Below are positions 10,540 to 23,315 of a stretch of DNA of 64,000 nt, in pieces. Source of the DNA: Hsuehochloa calcarea. Taxonomy: Eukaryota > Streptophyta > Magnoliopsida > Poales > Poaceae. The notes under the pieces were generated by a model. That model did no database searches, was not told where the DNA came from, and worked only from the letters and a program-made list of their open reading frames with translations. Location of the stretch: assembly GCA_036346395.1 (NCBI GenBank), contig CM070603.1:24399045-24463044 (forward strand), written 5' to 3'. The position numbers and the translations under genes were made by a program. Every line of letters starts with the position of its first letter. Position 1 is the stretch's first letter.

Positions 10540-12810
10540 TGTAATACCCCGAATTTTGATTTAAGAGTTCTATTCGGGAGAGGGAATTAATTGGAAAACT
10601 CAAGGGTTTTGTGGAAAAGTTGGAACCTGGGCCGCCGACCCGGACTTGGGATGGTTGTGGTCGGACTTGGGTGGGCCTTGGGGGGGAGGCGCCCCCAAGG
10701 GCCCAGCCCAAGCCGCACCACCCCCCTTCCCACTAAACCCTAGGCCGGCCTCCCCCCACTCCCTCCTCTCCCCCCTTGGGAGCCGCCACCTCCACCTTCC
10801 CCTCTCCCAAGCCGCGCCTCCTCCAGCCTGGGCGCCGCCTCCTCCCCTGAGTACAGCCCTTGGTGTTTCCACGAAGTCGCACTCCAATATCTCCAAGCAA
10901 TCTCCCTCGATTCTCGCTTCACCGGTCATTTTTTTCCCTCCGCGTGCTCGCTGTAGTGGTGACCGGCCAAAGGAGGAAGAAAAGAACCTTCGGGAGGTTG
11001 ATCTTTGTCGTCTTGCGGGTCTTCAAGGGTAAATAAAGATTCAATTCACTGTTTGATTAGGTTTGGATGAGGATTCGATCATTAGGGTCGAATGAGGTTG
11101 TTGTTCCAGCTTTTCTAGATTAGGTTCAGTATGTTGCGCGGCCAATTGCGGGTCTTTAGAGGTCGAATCTAGTATTTTTGCCTTCTAGAGTTTTGTAGCC
11201 CTGGTTTTAATCTTTCCATAGGCACTGAGATCATGAGATTCCTCCTTACGGTTTAGGAGATATGATATATTCTTTGCGCGTTGTTCTGTCTGTCTGACGA
11301 GAATGAACTGTTTGTTTGTTCCTCAATTTTGACCATGTTACTGTAAGATTCAGGACCTCCACCCAACTAGGTTATTGTATAATTTTTTATAATCTTCTCA
11401 GATTGATAAAGATCACCTGCATTGGATCTGTAGAATGAAAGTTATGCCTTTTTCTTTACTGTTGTTATGTGGTCTGGACAGATGTCTGTCAGACATTTTC
11501 AACTACTGGTTAGCCAATTGTCTTGGCCAAATCGATAAACCCCATCAACTAGAGTTTCGTAGCCTGATTCGTTAAGATTTATTGAGCACTGGTTTCACGT
11601 CATTCCGAGTTACAGATCTTTAATTATGATTTTTCTCGTACTGCTATCCAGTAGGGTTGTCAGGTGGCTGCAATAGGTTAAATGTCAGTTTGAAACCATT
11701 GATTGTGTTGAAAAGTTAGGGGATTATGGTAGGACACCGTAGCTATGTCATACCTTGTTATCCTTATTGCGAATACGTATTTGTGTAGGCGGTGAGCCGA
11801 TGAGTGGAGGAGCACCTTCGTTGCCTCCTAGCACGTCACAGCGCGGAAGACAAGTACAATGTGTTAAGACATGTTGATTTCTGATGAATGTTGTTAATGT
11901 GATGCTTCTTCTATGATCCATATTCATACTTTATGTTATACAGTTGAAAGTTGTTGATGCGATGTTATTTCAATGATCAGTGATTCATACTTCATGACAT
12001 ATATTTGTTCTTAGTTGATAATCCATGTGATTGAAAGAGATGACACCCATTACATATATTCATTCCATTCTTGCATTGTTCGTGTTCCGTCCACGGAAAT
12101 GGAATTGTTAAGACCCATCAATTCCAGTATGGGCACGTAAGACTCACCATTCCAATGTGAGCAATTTCAGACACCCGTATGAAATGTTCTTCATACGGTG
12201 ATTGGATCCCCGGACTTTGTTAAGTACGGGCTTAAGTGAGCACCGACGGGTGTGTCACTCGCTATGCCGGTATAAGCATGTGTGAGTCCTTTCCTCTCAA
12301 TGCACCCATTTATTCCATTCATACTCATAAGTGTTCAGAGATAAGTTCGTCCTTTGTATTGAGATTGAATGGTTCATAACCTTGAATGTTCAATTGTTTA
12401 TTGTACTTGCTGAGTTTCGACTCATTCTTATTTTCTTTATTTATTTAGGTGATCGTTGATGATTACTCTATTGGGAGGGAATAGACCTGCACGTATCACA
12501 CAGTTCACTACATTTTCATTAATAGTGTCGAGTATGTCTTTCAGTTGTTAATTGAGGAACTGTAATAAATAAGTTTTCTACTACATGATATTTCTCTCCA
12601 CGTTATGTTTTCTTGTTAAATGATGCTAGTGGATCACTTCAATTATTTCTTGATTCTGTTTGACGAATTCAGTCTTTATTCCTGTCATGCTACTATTAAA
12701 GTTGGTCCATTTATGTATTTAGACGAGTTTAAGTTTAAATTATTCCGTAATTTGGTTGTATGTTAGTCCTTTAGGTAACATCTTGGCTTCCGAATAGCCA
12801 GGGTGTTACA
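10540..12810 (+). mobile_element. Ty3/gypsy family-2 solo LTR
   Basis: The 2271-bp unit begins TGTAATACCCCGAATTTTGA and ends ...GGGTGTTACA, giving short inverted terminal repeats. It is flanked by the exact 5-bp duplication TTGAC (10535-10539 and 12811-12815). No PBS, PPT or polyprotein adjoins it, so it is a solo LTR left by recombination. It shares a 3' block, 'cttgctgagt' followed by 'aggtga' (12418-12455), with the LTR at 16176-18231, so both belong to one clade. ORFs at 10600-11032 are GC-rich LTR sequence. Confidence 0.93.
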
Positions 12811-12815
12811 TTGAC

Positions 12816-13498
12816 GGGCCAAGAGGTGGGTATGACATTGTTAGTTAACGCTCGGGCAGCATATAGGAGCTCCCCTCGACAACGCCATGCCATTTCTATT
12901 ACTTCTTCCATTATGTTCACAAAAGTTAGGCAAGTTTGGCTTAGCCCATCCATAGATTGGGCCTAACTGTTGTGAAGATTGATCCTAGTCCACCTAATGT
13001 CTCATTATGTGGTTGGGATGGTCACCCTTGTAGGCCCAATTTGGAGGAAGGATTCTCGATAATTATGGAATCTAAATTCCGTGTGATTTTTCCATGCAAA
13101 TTCCTGCATTTTTTTGTTTAGTTACTTTAAGACATGTTTGTTCTAGATATAGCATCATCTTTATCCCGCTAAATGTGTTTAGTAGTAACCTTTTCACAAG
13201 AGCATTACCAATGCTACACCTTAACCATGTTTAAGGACGTGTTTGGTTTGCATCCAGATGGGTGCTCGCCTAGCCAGGGCGCTACCGGGAGTCCACTGAG
13301 ATGGTGTTTGACTATCACCCTGGTGATCTTTCTCGTCCAAGCACCCCCACCGGGCTCAGGCGCATAAAACAAACGACTGATTCCCAAGCGTATCGGTGCC
13401 TGACGAAGGGTGTCTTCTTTCCTCCTATAAGTGCTCGTGAATCGCTCCTCGCTTTGGCGCCGACCACCGTAATCATGTCAAGCTCCACCGTGACCTCA
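12816..13498. other. spacer between LTRs, MITE-like tail
   Basis: No gene is supported. At 13227-13500 the words 'acgtgtttggtttgcatcc' and 'caagcacccccacc' resemble Tourist/hAT MITE sequence but no matching inverted end was found. Confidence 0.3.
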
Positions 13499-14084
13499 TA
13501 TAAGATCGAGGAGCCCGATTAGAAAGGGGTGAATAGACACTTTTAAAATTATTTTGACTAAAATCGGTTTTATACGCGTAAGTGTAAATCAAAACGATTT
13601 TACACAATTAAGGCCTAAAATGTTTAGTTTCAACTATGTGCACTAACGACCTAAGTCTATGCCAAGGTTTGCAATCCTAGGGTGACAAGCAGGCAATTTA
13701 ATTCTAGGAATGCTAATTTCACAAGGTAAAGCACAAGAGAGCAAACCATAATGTGACACGTGATCGTTTTACAGTGGTGTTTGTAGACTTGTCAGTCTCC
13801 TTTGATCGACGTTGAGGTAAACCTAAACGAATTGGAGCTACGAATTAAGTCAAACGCCTCAAATCCACTAGTCGTAGCTCTTTCCCCTCTAGGTATATGA
13901 GCTCCAACCATCACAACAATATTGGGTCTTTTCACAAGTTTCTTGAGAAGATCACATGACCACGACAACTCCACATCGTCTTGGTGTCGACAAACACCAA
14001 GAGTAACACATGCACAATTGAGTATATAGGCTTCCACTAGATCAAAAGAGTGAAATGAGAAGCATAGACCTTGTCCTCAACCGG

Positions 14085-17000
14085 TGTCGGGACCCAAATA
14101 TGCAAATATGGACTCTGTGTATAATATACTAGTCCAGGACCACGTCACTGTACACAGTGTTAACATAGATGAATATCATTCCACACAAAATGAATATAAG
14201 AATAAACGACTAATTTGATTAATAAATAACAGTTGTGACCTTATGGTCGAGTTTACACTTATTAAGCCACGCAGGGCTGACACTAAATAAAGAGACGATA
14301 GCGGAACGAAAATAACTTCAGTGGGAACCCATCGACTTGCCATAGGCAACCGACTAGGATCAATACCTAGCGATCACCCTTATCAAAAATTCCTTCTCGA
14401 AGGCAGGTGAAGGCTCCTTCACTTCAACTGAATGATTGCAGCAAGAATGAGTACTCTGAGTACTCAACAAGTTGTACCACAGAATGCAATTATAGATGAT
14501 GGCTTTTTCCAAAAGAAATAGCTTTTATGGTTTTTTTTTGCAAAAAGCGGCACTTGCAGTTGAATACAAAAATAGATTAAAAGTGTAATTTAAAACAAAT
14601 AAACAAGAGTAGTTTAACTATTATCTTCACAAAGAACACAAAGTCTAATAAATTTCTTTCACACATCCATATGAGTTTAAGCACATAGTTGTCCATTCCC
14701 AAATATATATATATTTATAAAAATCTACCCCTCGTGTGAAATCCTCGAGCATGTTCATGATCACGAATGCAGCTATTCGAATAGATTTATTAACATTCTG
14801 CATAGGTTTATATACTTTACCCACAAGATGCAATCAACTTGGTCAGAGCTGGTCACAACAAAATAGTTTCAAAACTTCATCTTGACAATTGACCCTCCCG
14901 ATGTGTTTTACCATCATACCAACCCTTTACGAAGTGCTTTGATCTGACACACATCGTTGGACTTGGAGACGACGAACCACTCATAAGTGTGACCCTACAC
15001 AAAGTACATACCTCCACCCTGGTACACAGTCTAATCTACATGCCTGAGTAGTCAATGTCAGGATTCTGTATCTTAATAAGTTAGGCATATCCCATACTAG
15101 GTATGTGGTCGTACAGCTATGGCTCAGTTCAATGATGCACAAAGTTAAATCCTTAATTAACTAAGGCGGGACTGCCCAATTTCTAACCAAATTACGGAGA
15201 TTCATATTTTTCCAAGCACAAAGTTCCACCATACCACCATTCTTTCACTCGCATCGGTCTAAATCTTTTATCATCCTTGGTTAAGATGTTGGTTAAGTGC
15301 ATCACATACCATCAACGAGTAACAACACACAACACATATTTTTTACACAATGTTCAATAATCACTTAGTCAAGTTCAGATTTGCAACTCAAAATAATATC
15401 AATAACCCATTGTATGGCTAAGCATACTATTCGTGTCTAACCAACCCACATATCCTAAAACATTTAAAGAATTAAATACTTTAAAATAACATGCAATAGT
15501 TTGAATCAAAGTAATTTTAAAAAATTGGGCTCAATATAGTCAAATGTATAACTTGCCTTGAAACAAGTCTTAGAACGGTCTTGAGCTTGATCAACTCCTT
15601 CTTCCTCAAAAGCTCCCAAAGTATCAATGTCTACTCGTAAACCAAAGCAAAAAAACCAAATAAATATAAAATATAGCAACAAATAAACTTCAAAAATTAA
15701 ATAAAAATCTCAGGAAGGTAGGGCTTGAATTTAGAAACTTGAATGGGTTCAATCAAAATTCGTATGGGGAAGAACAAGCTCTCAGAATATTTAAATCTAA
15801 GAAAAGATAAAGAAACACTATTTTAAATTTTCAAAATTTTCATTCTAAAGGAAGTTTTGAAATATTGCATCGACGTGATATTAGCAATGAATTTCGGAAT
15901 TAAAAGAAAATCCAAAAATAGGGAATAGAGGCTCACAGGTGGGACCCTCGGTGTATGGACTGGGTCCATGGATTTGGCTCACGGTTTATGGCTCACGGGT
16001 GCATGGAACAGTGAACTTGACATGTGGGGTCCACATGTCAATGGGTGGGTCTACTTTGGACCAAGTCCATGCTGACTTTGGTTTAGGGTTTGAACTAGTA
16101 CAGATGACGTGGCACACATGGCGCACACATGGCTAACTCGGACCAATGACAGGGTGACACTTGGAAAGGGGTTGTTGTAATGCCAGTAGAAATTGCAAAG
16201 GAGGGAAAATAAACAGTGATAATAAAATTTTACCCATTTACCATCCCACAATAAGGAAATCAACAGGAGGGAGAGAGAGCGAAGGGAGAGAAGGGGATAA
16301 GATCGAGTCATTTATAGGCAGCCGAGGCTTCCCACAGCATATCCATGGCCTCCTTCTCCCAGGCAAAACCGAGATCACAGACGGAGCTTCTCCCCCATCA
16401 GCCACCAGAGGAGAGCACCCACCAAAGGGAACGCCTTGGAGCACAGCATCGCCATCCTGTCGTCCCTTCCTAATCGGCGAAGCCAAGTGACCCACCCTTT
16501 CTCCCCGTTTCTCTTTTGCCCAAACCGAACCCCCGTCATCCACCAAGTCCACCATAGAGCAAAAAGGAGTAGAGAGGGGGGAAGGGGTATACCGGAGGTG
16601 AGGTCACTGCGGTGACAATGCACCTCACCGGCAGGGGCGAAGTAAGTGGGCTCGGGACGGCGCGGGCCCGGCCAGAGGAGGCACCGCTAGGGGTGGCGCT
16701 GGAGCTGCAGCTGAGGTGGGGGAAGCCGAAGGGAGGAGGCGACGCACTTGCGAGTGCGTCCGGCGAGGCAACGGGAAGCGGCACCGGTGGTGGCGGCTCT
16801 AGGTGCGGCTTGCCGAAGGCGGTAGGCGGAGGAGCCTGGGGACACCAACCGAGTGGGGGTGGCGAGCGCAGGAGGCGGCGCCGTGCGCCGGCCTTCGGCG
16901 GAGGGGAATCGCCAGGGCGGAGGGGTTTAGGCGACGGGACGAGAGAGAGAGAGAGAGAGAGGCGGAGAGAGCGAGAGATAGAGAGGAAGAGAGAGTCGGC

Positions 17001-19354
17001 GGGAGGGGGAGCGTGAGGGGATAAGGCCAGCCGGGGGAGCATCGGCCGGGGGAAAAAAGAAGAGAAAGAAAAAAAGAGAAAGAAAAGAAAACATAGAATA
17101 GAAGAAAAAAAAAAAGAAGAGATATTTAATAGGGGGAATAGAAATTTTGGGTACACCGATAAATTTTTATTTGCAAGTTTTCAACGCGATCCCTAACCCA
17201 TTTATTATTAATATTTTCGGACACTGGGTCAGCAGGATAGTGTCGTTGAAAGGGGTTTGTTTGTGTCGTTTTGCGTGTATGATCATGTTACCTGTATGTG
17301 TACTATACCGTTGTACTATTTTGAGTCCGGTCGACTGCCTATACAGGCGGAGGTTCGGGAATGACGTCATCCGCACGTTACTCCGCTCCGCTTGGTTAAC
17401 AGGCAAGTGCATGGTATAGCAATATCCTATGAATGCTATGGAAAATGTGATGTTTACGCGACATGATAATGTTTACATGATGATGCTTACATTATAATGT
17501 TCATATGTTGATGGCAATAATGTTGGGACAAGGTGAGTAATGAGACTACTCTGTTAATGTTGACTATAATAAATCATGTTAATGACAATGGACATGTGCA
17601 TTTGCATCATGGAAAGAATGCATGAGCCAGGACGGTGAGAAAGTCATGTAACTATTCCGGTGTGGCCAGTGAAAAAGCTACATGACTAATCCGGTGTGCT
17701 CTAGATAAAGTCTTACATCTGTAGGGACTAGATAAAGTCCTACAATGTAAGGACCCCATCCTAACAAAGATGGGGGAAGAGTGTGTCATCGACGGGTGAA
17801 CACTCTGCGATACCGGTATCAGCTGATGAGTTGCATATGAGCATGAATATGATGGTGCATTCGCATATATGGACAATGAAATGAGTATGTAGGTTAATGA
17901 GGATTTTCACTAATGGAATGTTAATGATGGAAATGATGATATGGTTATGTTTTGATCTGAATGGCAGTGTTTATCGTTTGTATGATGTGCTTGCTGAGTC
18001 TTCGGACTCACCCTTGTTTACCTTGTTTTTTTAGGTGAACACCGCAGATGACCTGCACTGGGAAGGGAGAATAGCACATCCTTGTCACATGTAGTCACAA
18101 ATGCAAACCATCCTCCCTAGATAGTTCACTTTTGCTGTATTTTGACTAGTTGTCGAATTAGCTGCGCAAAGTTTGTAATGAATAAGGTGTAGGGGTAGCA
18201 TTTGAGCCGGATGACGGGCCGGGGTGTTACGGTTGTGGCGTGGTTGGACTTGTGAAGAGAGGCTAACACGACACTGGTTTGGCTAGTGTGGCATTGACGT
18301 GGCAGCTAGGTGGAAGACACGCAAGCTCGGGCTGACGTGGACGGTGATGTGGACGACGATGACGGCGGTGGAGCTCGGGTCCCGATGGTCGCCGGTGTTC
18401 TAGGTTAGGGCGGATCAAGCGGAGGGGCGCAATAGGAAGCTGGTGCAATGGGGAACCCAACAGTGTACTAACGGACGCAAGGGGATGACTGGGGTGGCCG
18501 GCGGTGAGGTCAAAGCGGCGAAGGCGCACGATCGTCAATGGAAGTGGGGTTCCGGTGATGCTCCGGCGACTTCAAGGTGTCGGCGGTGTAGATCTGCTCC
18601 TTGCGATCCCGACGGTGGTGATGATGAAGCTCGAGGTGCACTAACGGTGGAGGAACTCGACAACGAAGGTTTCGGCGGTGACTTTTCTTCTCCGAGCGAT
18701 TCCAACGTCTAGGATTGGGGCTTTTGAGCGACGACGGTGCGACTGGGATGCGGAAGCCGAGGGCTACCTCCCCCTTTAAAGGGTAGCAGCCCGAAGAGTC
18801 CCTGGCGCAAACACCAATAAATTCGATCAGCGGCGGAGTCCATGTCGTGCCCGAGTAGGAGACGATGAGCAATAAAGCATGGGGCCCACATGTTAGCGAG
18901 AGTGCCTAGGGTGAGTTTGCGTCACGCATGACACGCGTGCGGTCGACAGGTGGGATCGGGCGTGGGCGAGCGGGTGGGAGAGAGAAAGTGGGCCGTGGGC
19001 GAGAATAGGTCGGAAGCACGAAGTTTTGGGTCGGGGCAAAAAGAATTCGTCCCGAAGGATTTCCTGAGTTTTTAAATAGCTTTTGCATTTTAGAAATACC
19101 ATAAAATCCAAATAGTAAATAAAAATAGCAATTAAACTCAGAAAAATTCTAGAAAAAATGGGTAAAAATCCAAGCACAAAGAAGTCAAATAAAATAATTT
19201 TGGAATTAATTGATGTTTAGATTAGTCAAATTAAATTGTTTTGATATTTAAAAGTCCCATTTAAGCTTTATTAAATTTAAATAAAATTGATGAATTTTCT
19301 AAGGGACTAAACTACTCAAAAATATTTTGAAACTCGAAAAATTATGATGTTACA
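14085..19354 (-). mobile_element. Ty3/gypsy family-1 solo LTR, holding a nested LTR
   Basis: On the minus strand it begins TGTAACATCATAATTTTTCG and ends ...GGGTCCCGACA, like the intact family-1 LTR at 50032-53211 (TGTAACATCCC...GGATCCTGACA). The exact duplication ACCGG stands at 14080-14084 and 19355-19359. Removing the nested element and its duplication leaves about 3.2 kb, equal to the 3180 bp of the intact copy. The family palindrome CTATTCGAATAG is at 14773-14784. It lies inside a family-3 LTR and itself contains a family-2 LTR. Confidence 0.92.
16176..18231 (+). mobile_element. Ty3/gypsy family-2 solo LTR, innermost of the nest
   Basis: The unit begins TGTAATGCCAGTAG and ends ...GGGGTGTTACG (final A changed to G), 2056 bp, with exact duplication GTTGT at 16171-16175 and 18232-18236. 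It shares 'gcttgctgagtcttcggactcaccc' (17990-18015) with the LTR at 10540-12810. Its GC-rich middle (16560-17030) carries a (GA)n run at 16942-16962. It also yields long overlapping ORFs on both strands (up to 206 aa), which are compositional and not genes. No internal region is present. Confidence 0.92.
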
Positions 19355-19790
19355 ACCGGCCACAAGGGGTATGTATAGCCCACAAACCAAAAACTAGTCA
19401 TTGGGTATATATAGCCCACAAACCTCGAGTAAAACTAGTCATTGGGTGGACAATCCTCGGCTCTGGGTTCCTCCGGAAAATACATAGGAGTTTAAGACAT
19501 GTCCTCGAGTATAACTTCAACTATTTGCAAATTAAATGCTACAAATAGATGCATGAGTTTTAACTGGACATATCCTCAAGCTGCATGTTCCTCCCATATT
19601 TGACATGTCACCCAAGGATTAGGTGCATTTTCATTCAAATGAAAGAGTTTAAGTTAAAAGATTGAGCTACCAACACATGATGAGACTCAAGCTACTAGAT
19701 AAGATTTAATAGTACATCAACCTATACTAGCAATTTGGTCTTCCAACAAAACGTGCTATCAGAATAAAACCCTAGCGCATGTGGCCGGTC

Positions 19791-20470
19791 AAGAAAAGAC
19801 AAAGGAGCCAAATTCAAACTCAATTATGATATTAATGCATTTTTAGCCTAAGAATTCGAAAGGGATTTGGATCGGAGCAATTCTAATTCTGATATTTCTT
19901 TAAAAGAGAAATTAATTTTAAAATTTCTTGTAATAGGATAGTTTAATTTATTTTCAACAATTAGAGTAGTTTAAATTCTGAATTAAAGTAGGAGTTTACA
20001 ATACGAGTTGATTTTGGATACTGTTCACGCGGTATTGTTCACCGAATCGTAGCACTGTTCATCAAACCTATATATTCAGATGGTAGACCCCCATTGTAAA
20101 CAAGTTAGAGTTGAAGAAACTATAGAAAATCCACATGTTTATGTGGTGTATAATGGATATATATGTTTCAGAAATTCTCATTTAGGGTTTTGTGATTGTG
20201 TGAATATTGAAGGGTGACTTTTCTTTCAAAATATGTGATTCCTTGTGGGTAATCTCACCAATTCGTAGCATCCTCAATTGCTCACGGTTTGGTAACGTTC
20301 TTCGGGTTTGATTTTTTTCTCTCTCTTCGAATTGATTCAACATCAACCAAGTATCATAGCATTATTTGGAGATACACTTGTTCTTCCTTTTTGCCAAACC
20401 AAGGAGGAAAACTAGGATTTTGCTTCCATCAATATTGAAATACAAGTACCGTGAAAGATCGGGCTATATT
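19791..20470 (+). mobile_element. decayed copia-type LTR with PBS-like site
   Basis: The repeated 'actgttca' phrase at 20023-20062 is typical of some rice copia LTRs. So is the following 'tatatattcagatggtagaccccc' TATA-like leader (20069-20095). Near 20350 'aagtatcatagcattattt' resembles the initiator-tRNA primer site TGGTATCAGAGC with changes. Borders are not sharp and no duplication was identified, so this is only a probable 5' LTR remnant. Confidence 0.35.
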
Positions 20471-20908
20471 ATGCATCAACCACACGTTGATCCGTATCAG
20501 TATTACATATAATATATCCAGTACAAACTGATACAAGGATTCTTGCAATCAAACATCATTCAATTTAAACAAACCAGTGACAAATTGATACAAACGCTCC
20601 CATACATTGAAGAACAAGTATCTGAACAACAAGCTGCTGCCTACAGGAGCAGTGGAAATGAAGCAGTTCATACTCCATCCCCTCACCGCCGACTCCATGC
20701 GTATAGGAATTGGCTTAACTACAACCACAAGAACAAGAAACACATGCAAGATCATATATGTGCATAAAGAAAATGCATAAAACACTTTTGTGAGTTACAT
20801 CCCTAATCTTGCCAATTTTGGATGCTTAATCAACACTAAATGTATAACAGTTTGAAGTAAAGTATTGGATTTGAACTACGAATAACTAGATATAAGAAAA
20901 ATATAAAA

Positions 20909-20977
20909 TTAGCCACCAGATCCTGTAGCCTTTTCTAAATCAGATAAACCAAAATAATCCCTTGACAATTCAATTAT
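20909..20977 (-). CDS. possible terminal exon of an unidentified gene
   Basis: On the minus strand a pyrimidine-rich acceptor (TTTTTTCATGACAG) precedes 22 codons reading IIELSRDYFGLSDLEKATGS GG and a TAA at 20911-20909. The balanced composition and helix-like acidic/basic pattern look protein-coding. No family was recognised. The only upstream candidate exon is the GC-rich block at 21560-21960, about 0.6 kb away on the same strand. The sequence between looks intronic. The downstream 78-aa ORF (20785-20549) would be 3' UTR. Confidence 0.35.
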   Translation of the reverse strand: MIELSRDYFGLSDLEKATGSGG

Positions 20978-21559
20978 CTGTCATGAAAAAATACGGTTAT
21001 CAGTTATGCAAATATAAAGAAATGGTTATATGAAAAAAAGATATGACACAAATGACAAGAAATAAGGCTAAAACATATTTAAAGTTGAAATTGGAAAGAA
21101 GCAAGACTTGAAGCATGAAAAACTAGTTTTGGTGAGTCATGAAGCTAACAATAGAGATAAAAGGTAGGACTAGCTAAGTTGGAAAAATTAGGGAGGATGA
21201 TAACAGTTGGTTTATAGCAATATTAAATTTCAGTTATGACAAGCCTATCATGAGCAAAATTCTGCTTTCTACTAGTGTTTGCATAATATGTTTTAGTTTA
21301 GGCCTAAATAATCATGAGAACAAAGAGCAAGACTTTGACCACAAGATTTAACTGCATGCTAGCAATTTGACACTAGTGTTAACCACTATAAATTCGTGAG
21401 ATAAGAATTAAGTGTCTTTGTCATGCAGTAGAGCATATAGTTGGGGATGGCTCAATAGAGACTAGATCAGACTAGCAGAAATAGGAATGCAATTAGACCG
21501 AGCTAATTATAAGAACAATAACTGATGATTTTAACCATCCTACTAAGCATGCATTTCAC

Positions 21560-21990
21560 TTAAGCACCAGAACTAAAGCATTCCAGTTGGGGCCAGTTCG
21601 GTAGCCAATACAAGAATTGAGAGAGTGGAGTAGCAGAGGAAAGAAGGAGCGCAAGGGCTAGTCGGGGGAGGGAGGGCGACGACCGGGTGGAGGCGCGGGC
21701 CCGGTCAGAGTTGGGGTAGTCAGAGGAGGGAGGCAAATCAGCCCGGGGCGATCGGGCGGGCATAGCGCGCGGGGCCACGGTCGGGGCGGAGGTGGGCTGA
21801 GGCGCGGCCAGCCGGGGCCGGGGCCGGCGCGCGGCGGCGCGGGCAGAGGAGGCGCGGGGGAGAGGAGCCAGGGTTGGGGAGATGCGGGAATGGGCCGGGG
21901 AATGAGGGTAGGTAGGACACGGGTAAATAATCTAAACTCTAGAGCCATTCTCGAAATGTAAACCCACCGCGGGAAGCTGTCCCTGGCTTT
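21560..21990 (-). other. GC-rich block, possible first exon or promoter
   Basis: A strongly GC-rich island in AT-rich surroundings, with open minus-strand frames rich in Pro, Arg and Ala (for example starting at 21993 and 21778). Such blocks often mark 5' exons of grass genes, here possibly for the exon at 20909-20977. No domain is visible and the frames disagree, so no coding call is made. Confidence 0.3.
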
Positions 21991-22679
21991 CAACTTCCAC
22001 GTTGTAATTGGCTTTTAGTTTTGGGAAAAACTATCGGAGAAAACCGACTGTTTGAAACAGTTTTTAACCTTTTAGAGTGAAAAATCGAAGCTGAAGTCAA
22101 GTCGTTCCAAGTAGAACTCTAAAAGCATTGCTTTTAGAGGCAAATAAGCCGGACCAAGAAGAATGGAGTTTGACTATTGGGATAGGATATAATCAAGCAC
22201 TCATCATGCATTGGAGATAGATATATCCGTGTATTGCACCACATAGAAATTAAATGCTTATTTTCTCGCAAATAAGAATTAAATTATCGTGTGGCAACTT
22301 AAAAAGATATCTATATCTTCCACCACATAAAAATTAAATAACTTCCCAGTAAAAACTCAAATCTAGATTTTTTTTGGATAGCATGATGGTATATTTTTTG
22401 TTTGGAGAAAGTCCAATTTCCAAACCTGAAACATTGCCCGAATCCGAAAAACAACCTCGAACTACTTTGCATCCACTAACTATTAAAACTGTTTACTTTT
22501 CACCCTTTTACCGATTTCACAAGTGATTTTTGCCACATTAGCACCGACATCACTTATGTTGTCTTGCCCACCCAGAAAACGAGGTATTATAGCGTGGCCC
22601 AAATTTTAAACGCACTATTTGTTTTTGAATTTGTTCTACTCCTTCGACTGCGCCAGTGAACTCTGCCTCTCGTATCTAA

Positions 22680-23100
22680 AACGACCGTAATTCTTTTCGT
22701 AGCCTTCCCTTCAATATGTCATCTTGTCTTGCGGCGCTCTATCCTTCCAAGCGAGCCTATGCTTGGGAGCACTCCTCCTACCATTCATAAAATTAATATG
22801 CTTCTCTCTCCTTGGTCGTAAAGCTTCGCTTTGCTTTCATTTACCAAAAATTCCATTGGAGTTTCCAGCCGGGTGGCGCAGTCTCGTTCAAGCAGCTCCT
22901 CTTCCTCTTTCGAAAAGTAGCAAAGCGGTGTCAGGTTGGAAGCCTACGGGCCGGTCTGTTCTAGCACCTCATTCTTTAAATCCTACTCGAAGAAACTGGC
23001 TCATTTGGAGTCCCAAGAAAGTAAAGATTGACACTCGCTTTACTGCCTATAATCTCATGAACCTTTCTTTATACATCACCGTCAGACCCTGACGATTGCT
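22680..23100 (+). other. possible mitochondrial DNA insertion (NUMT)
   Basis: The segment has the even base composition and phrases typical of grass mitochondrial DNA ('cttcgctttgctttcattta', 'tcgaaaagtagcaaagcgg'), unlike the flanks. It holds a 122-codon ORF at 22724-23092 with no recognised domain. The assignment rests on style alone; the source position in the mitochondrial genome was not identified. Confidence 0.35.
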
Positions 23101-23289
23101 TGCTAATTAGGATGCCACGGCAAAATAAGGTTCTTTTTTTTACCGGGATACCAACATGGCAAAAAAGCTAGTTACATCAGTCAACGAGGGTTTTGATAGT
23201 TTAAGAATGTAAAGCGGATGATTTTGAAGTTAGGTATTGTTTTTCGAACTTAGATAATAGTTCAGAGTTGAAAAATAAACTATTCTTTT

Positions 23290-23315
23290 GAGAGAGAGAG
23301 AGAGAGAGAGAGAGG
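23290..23315. repeat. (GA)n microsatellite
   Basis: An uninterrupted GA run lies about 1 kb downstream of the SF21 stop codon. Overlapping small ORFs here are shadows of the repeat. Confidence 0.95.

Larger units (their letters stand above)
13499..19790 (+). mobile_element. family-3 LTR ('GGGGTGAATAG' type), split by nested LTRs
   Basis: The left piece (13499-14084) starts tataagatcgaggagcccga and contains 'aaaggggtgaatagac', matching the start of the LTR at 44226 (tgtaagatcgaggtggccga, ggggggtgaatagg) and the minus-strand LTR ending at 61371. The right piece (19355-19790) resumes with 'ggtatgtatagcccacaaacc' and 'aactagtcattggg', matching 'atttataccccacacac...aactagccgttgg' at 44986. It also carries 'cctatactagcaatttggtct', matching 45852. 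A gypsy LTR was inserted between them with target duplication ACCGG. The first base pair is TA rather than TG. The 3' end is lost at about 19790. A short direct repeat ('tatagcccacaaacc...aactagtcattgggt') lies at 19372-19450. Confidence 0.72.

Noticed and set aside
16536..17156. 206-aa minus-strand ORF and 134-aa plus-strand ORF
   Set aside because: Both lie in the GC-rich and (GA)n part of the family-2 LTR at 16176-18231; open frames there follow from composition.
20549..20785. 78-aa minus-strand ORF with hydrophobic stretches
   Set aside because: It is downstream of the stop of the possible exon at 20909-20977, has no homologue I recognise, and a plus-strand ORF of equal length overlaps it.
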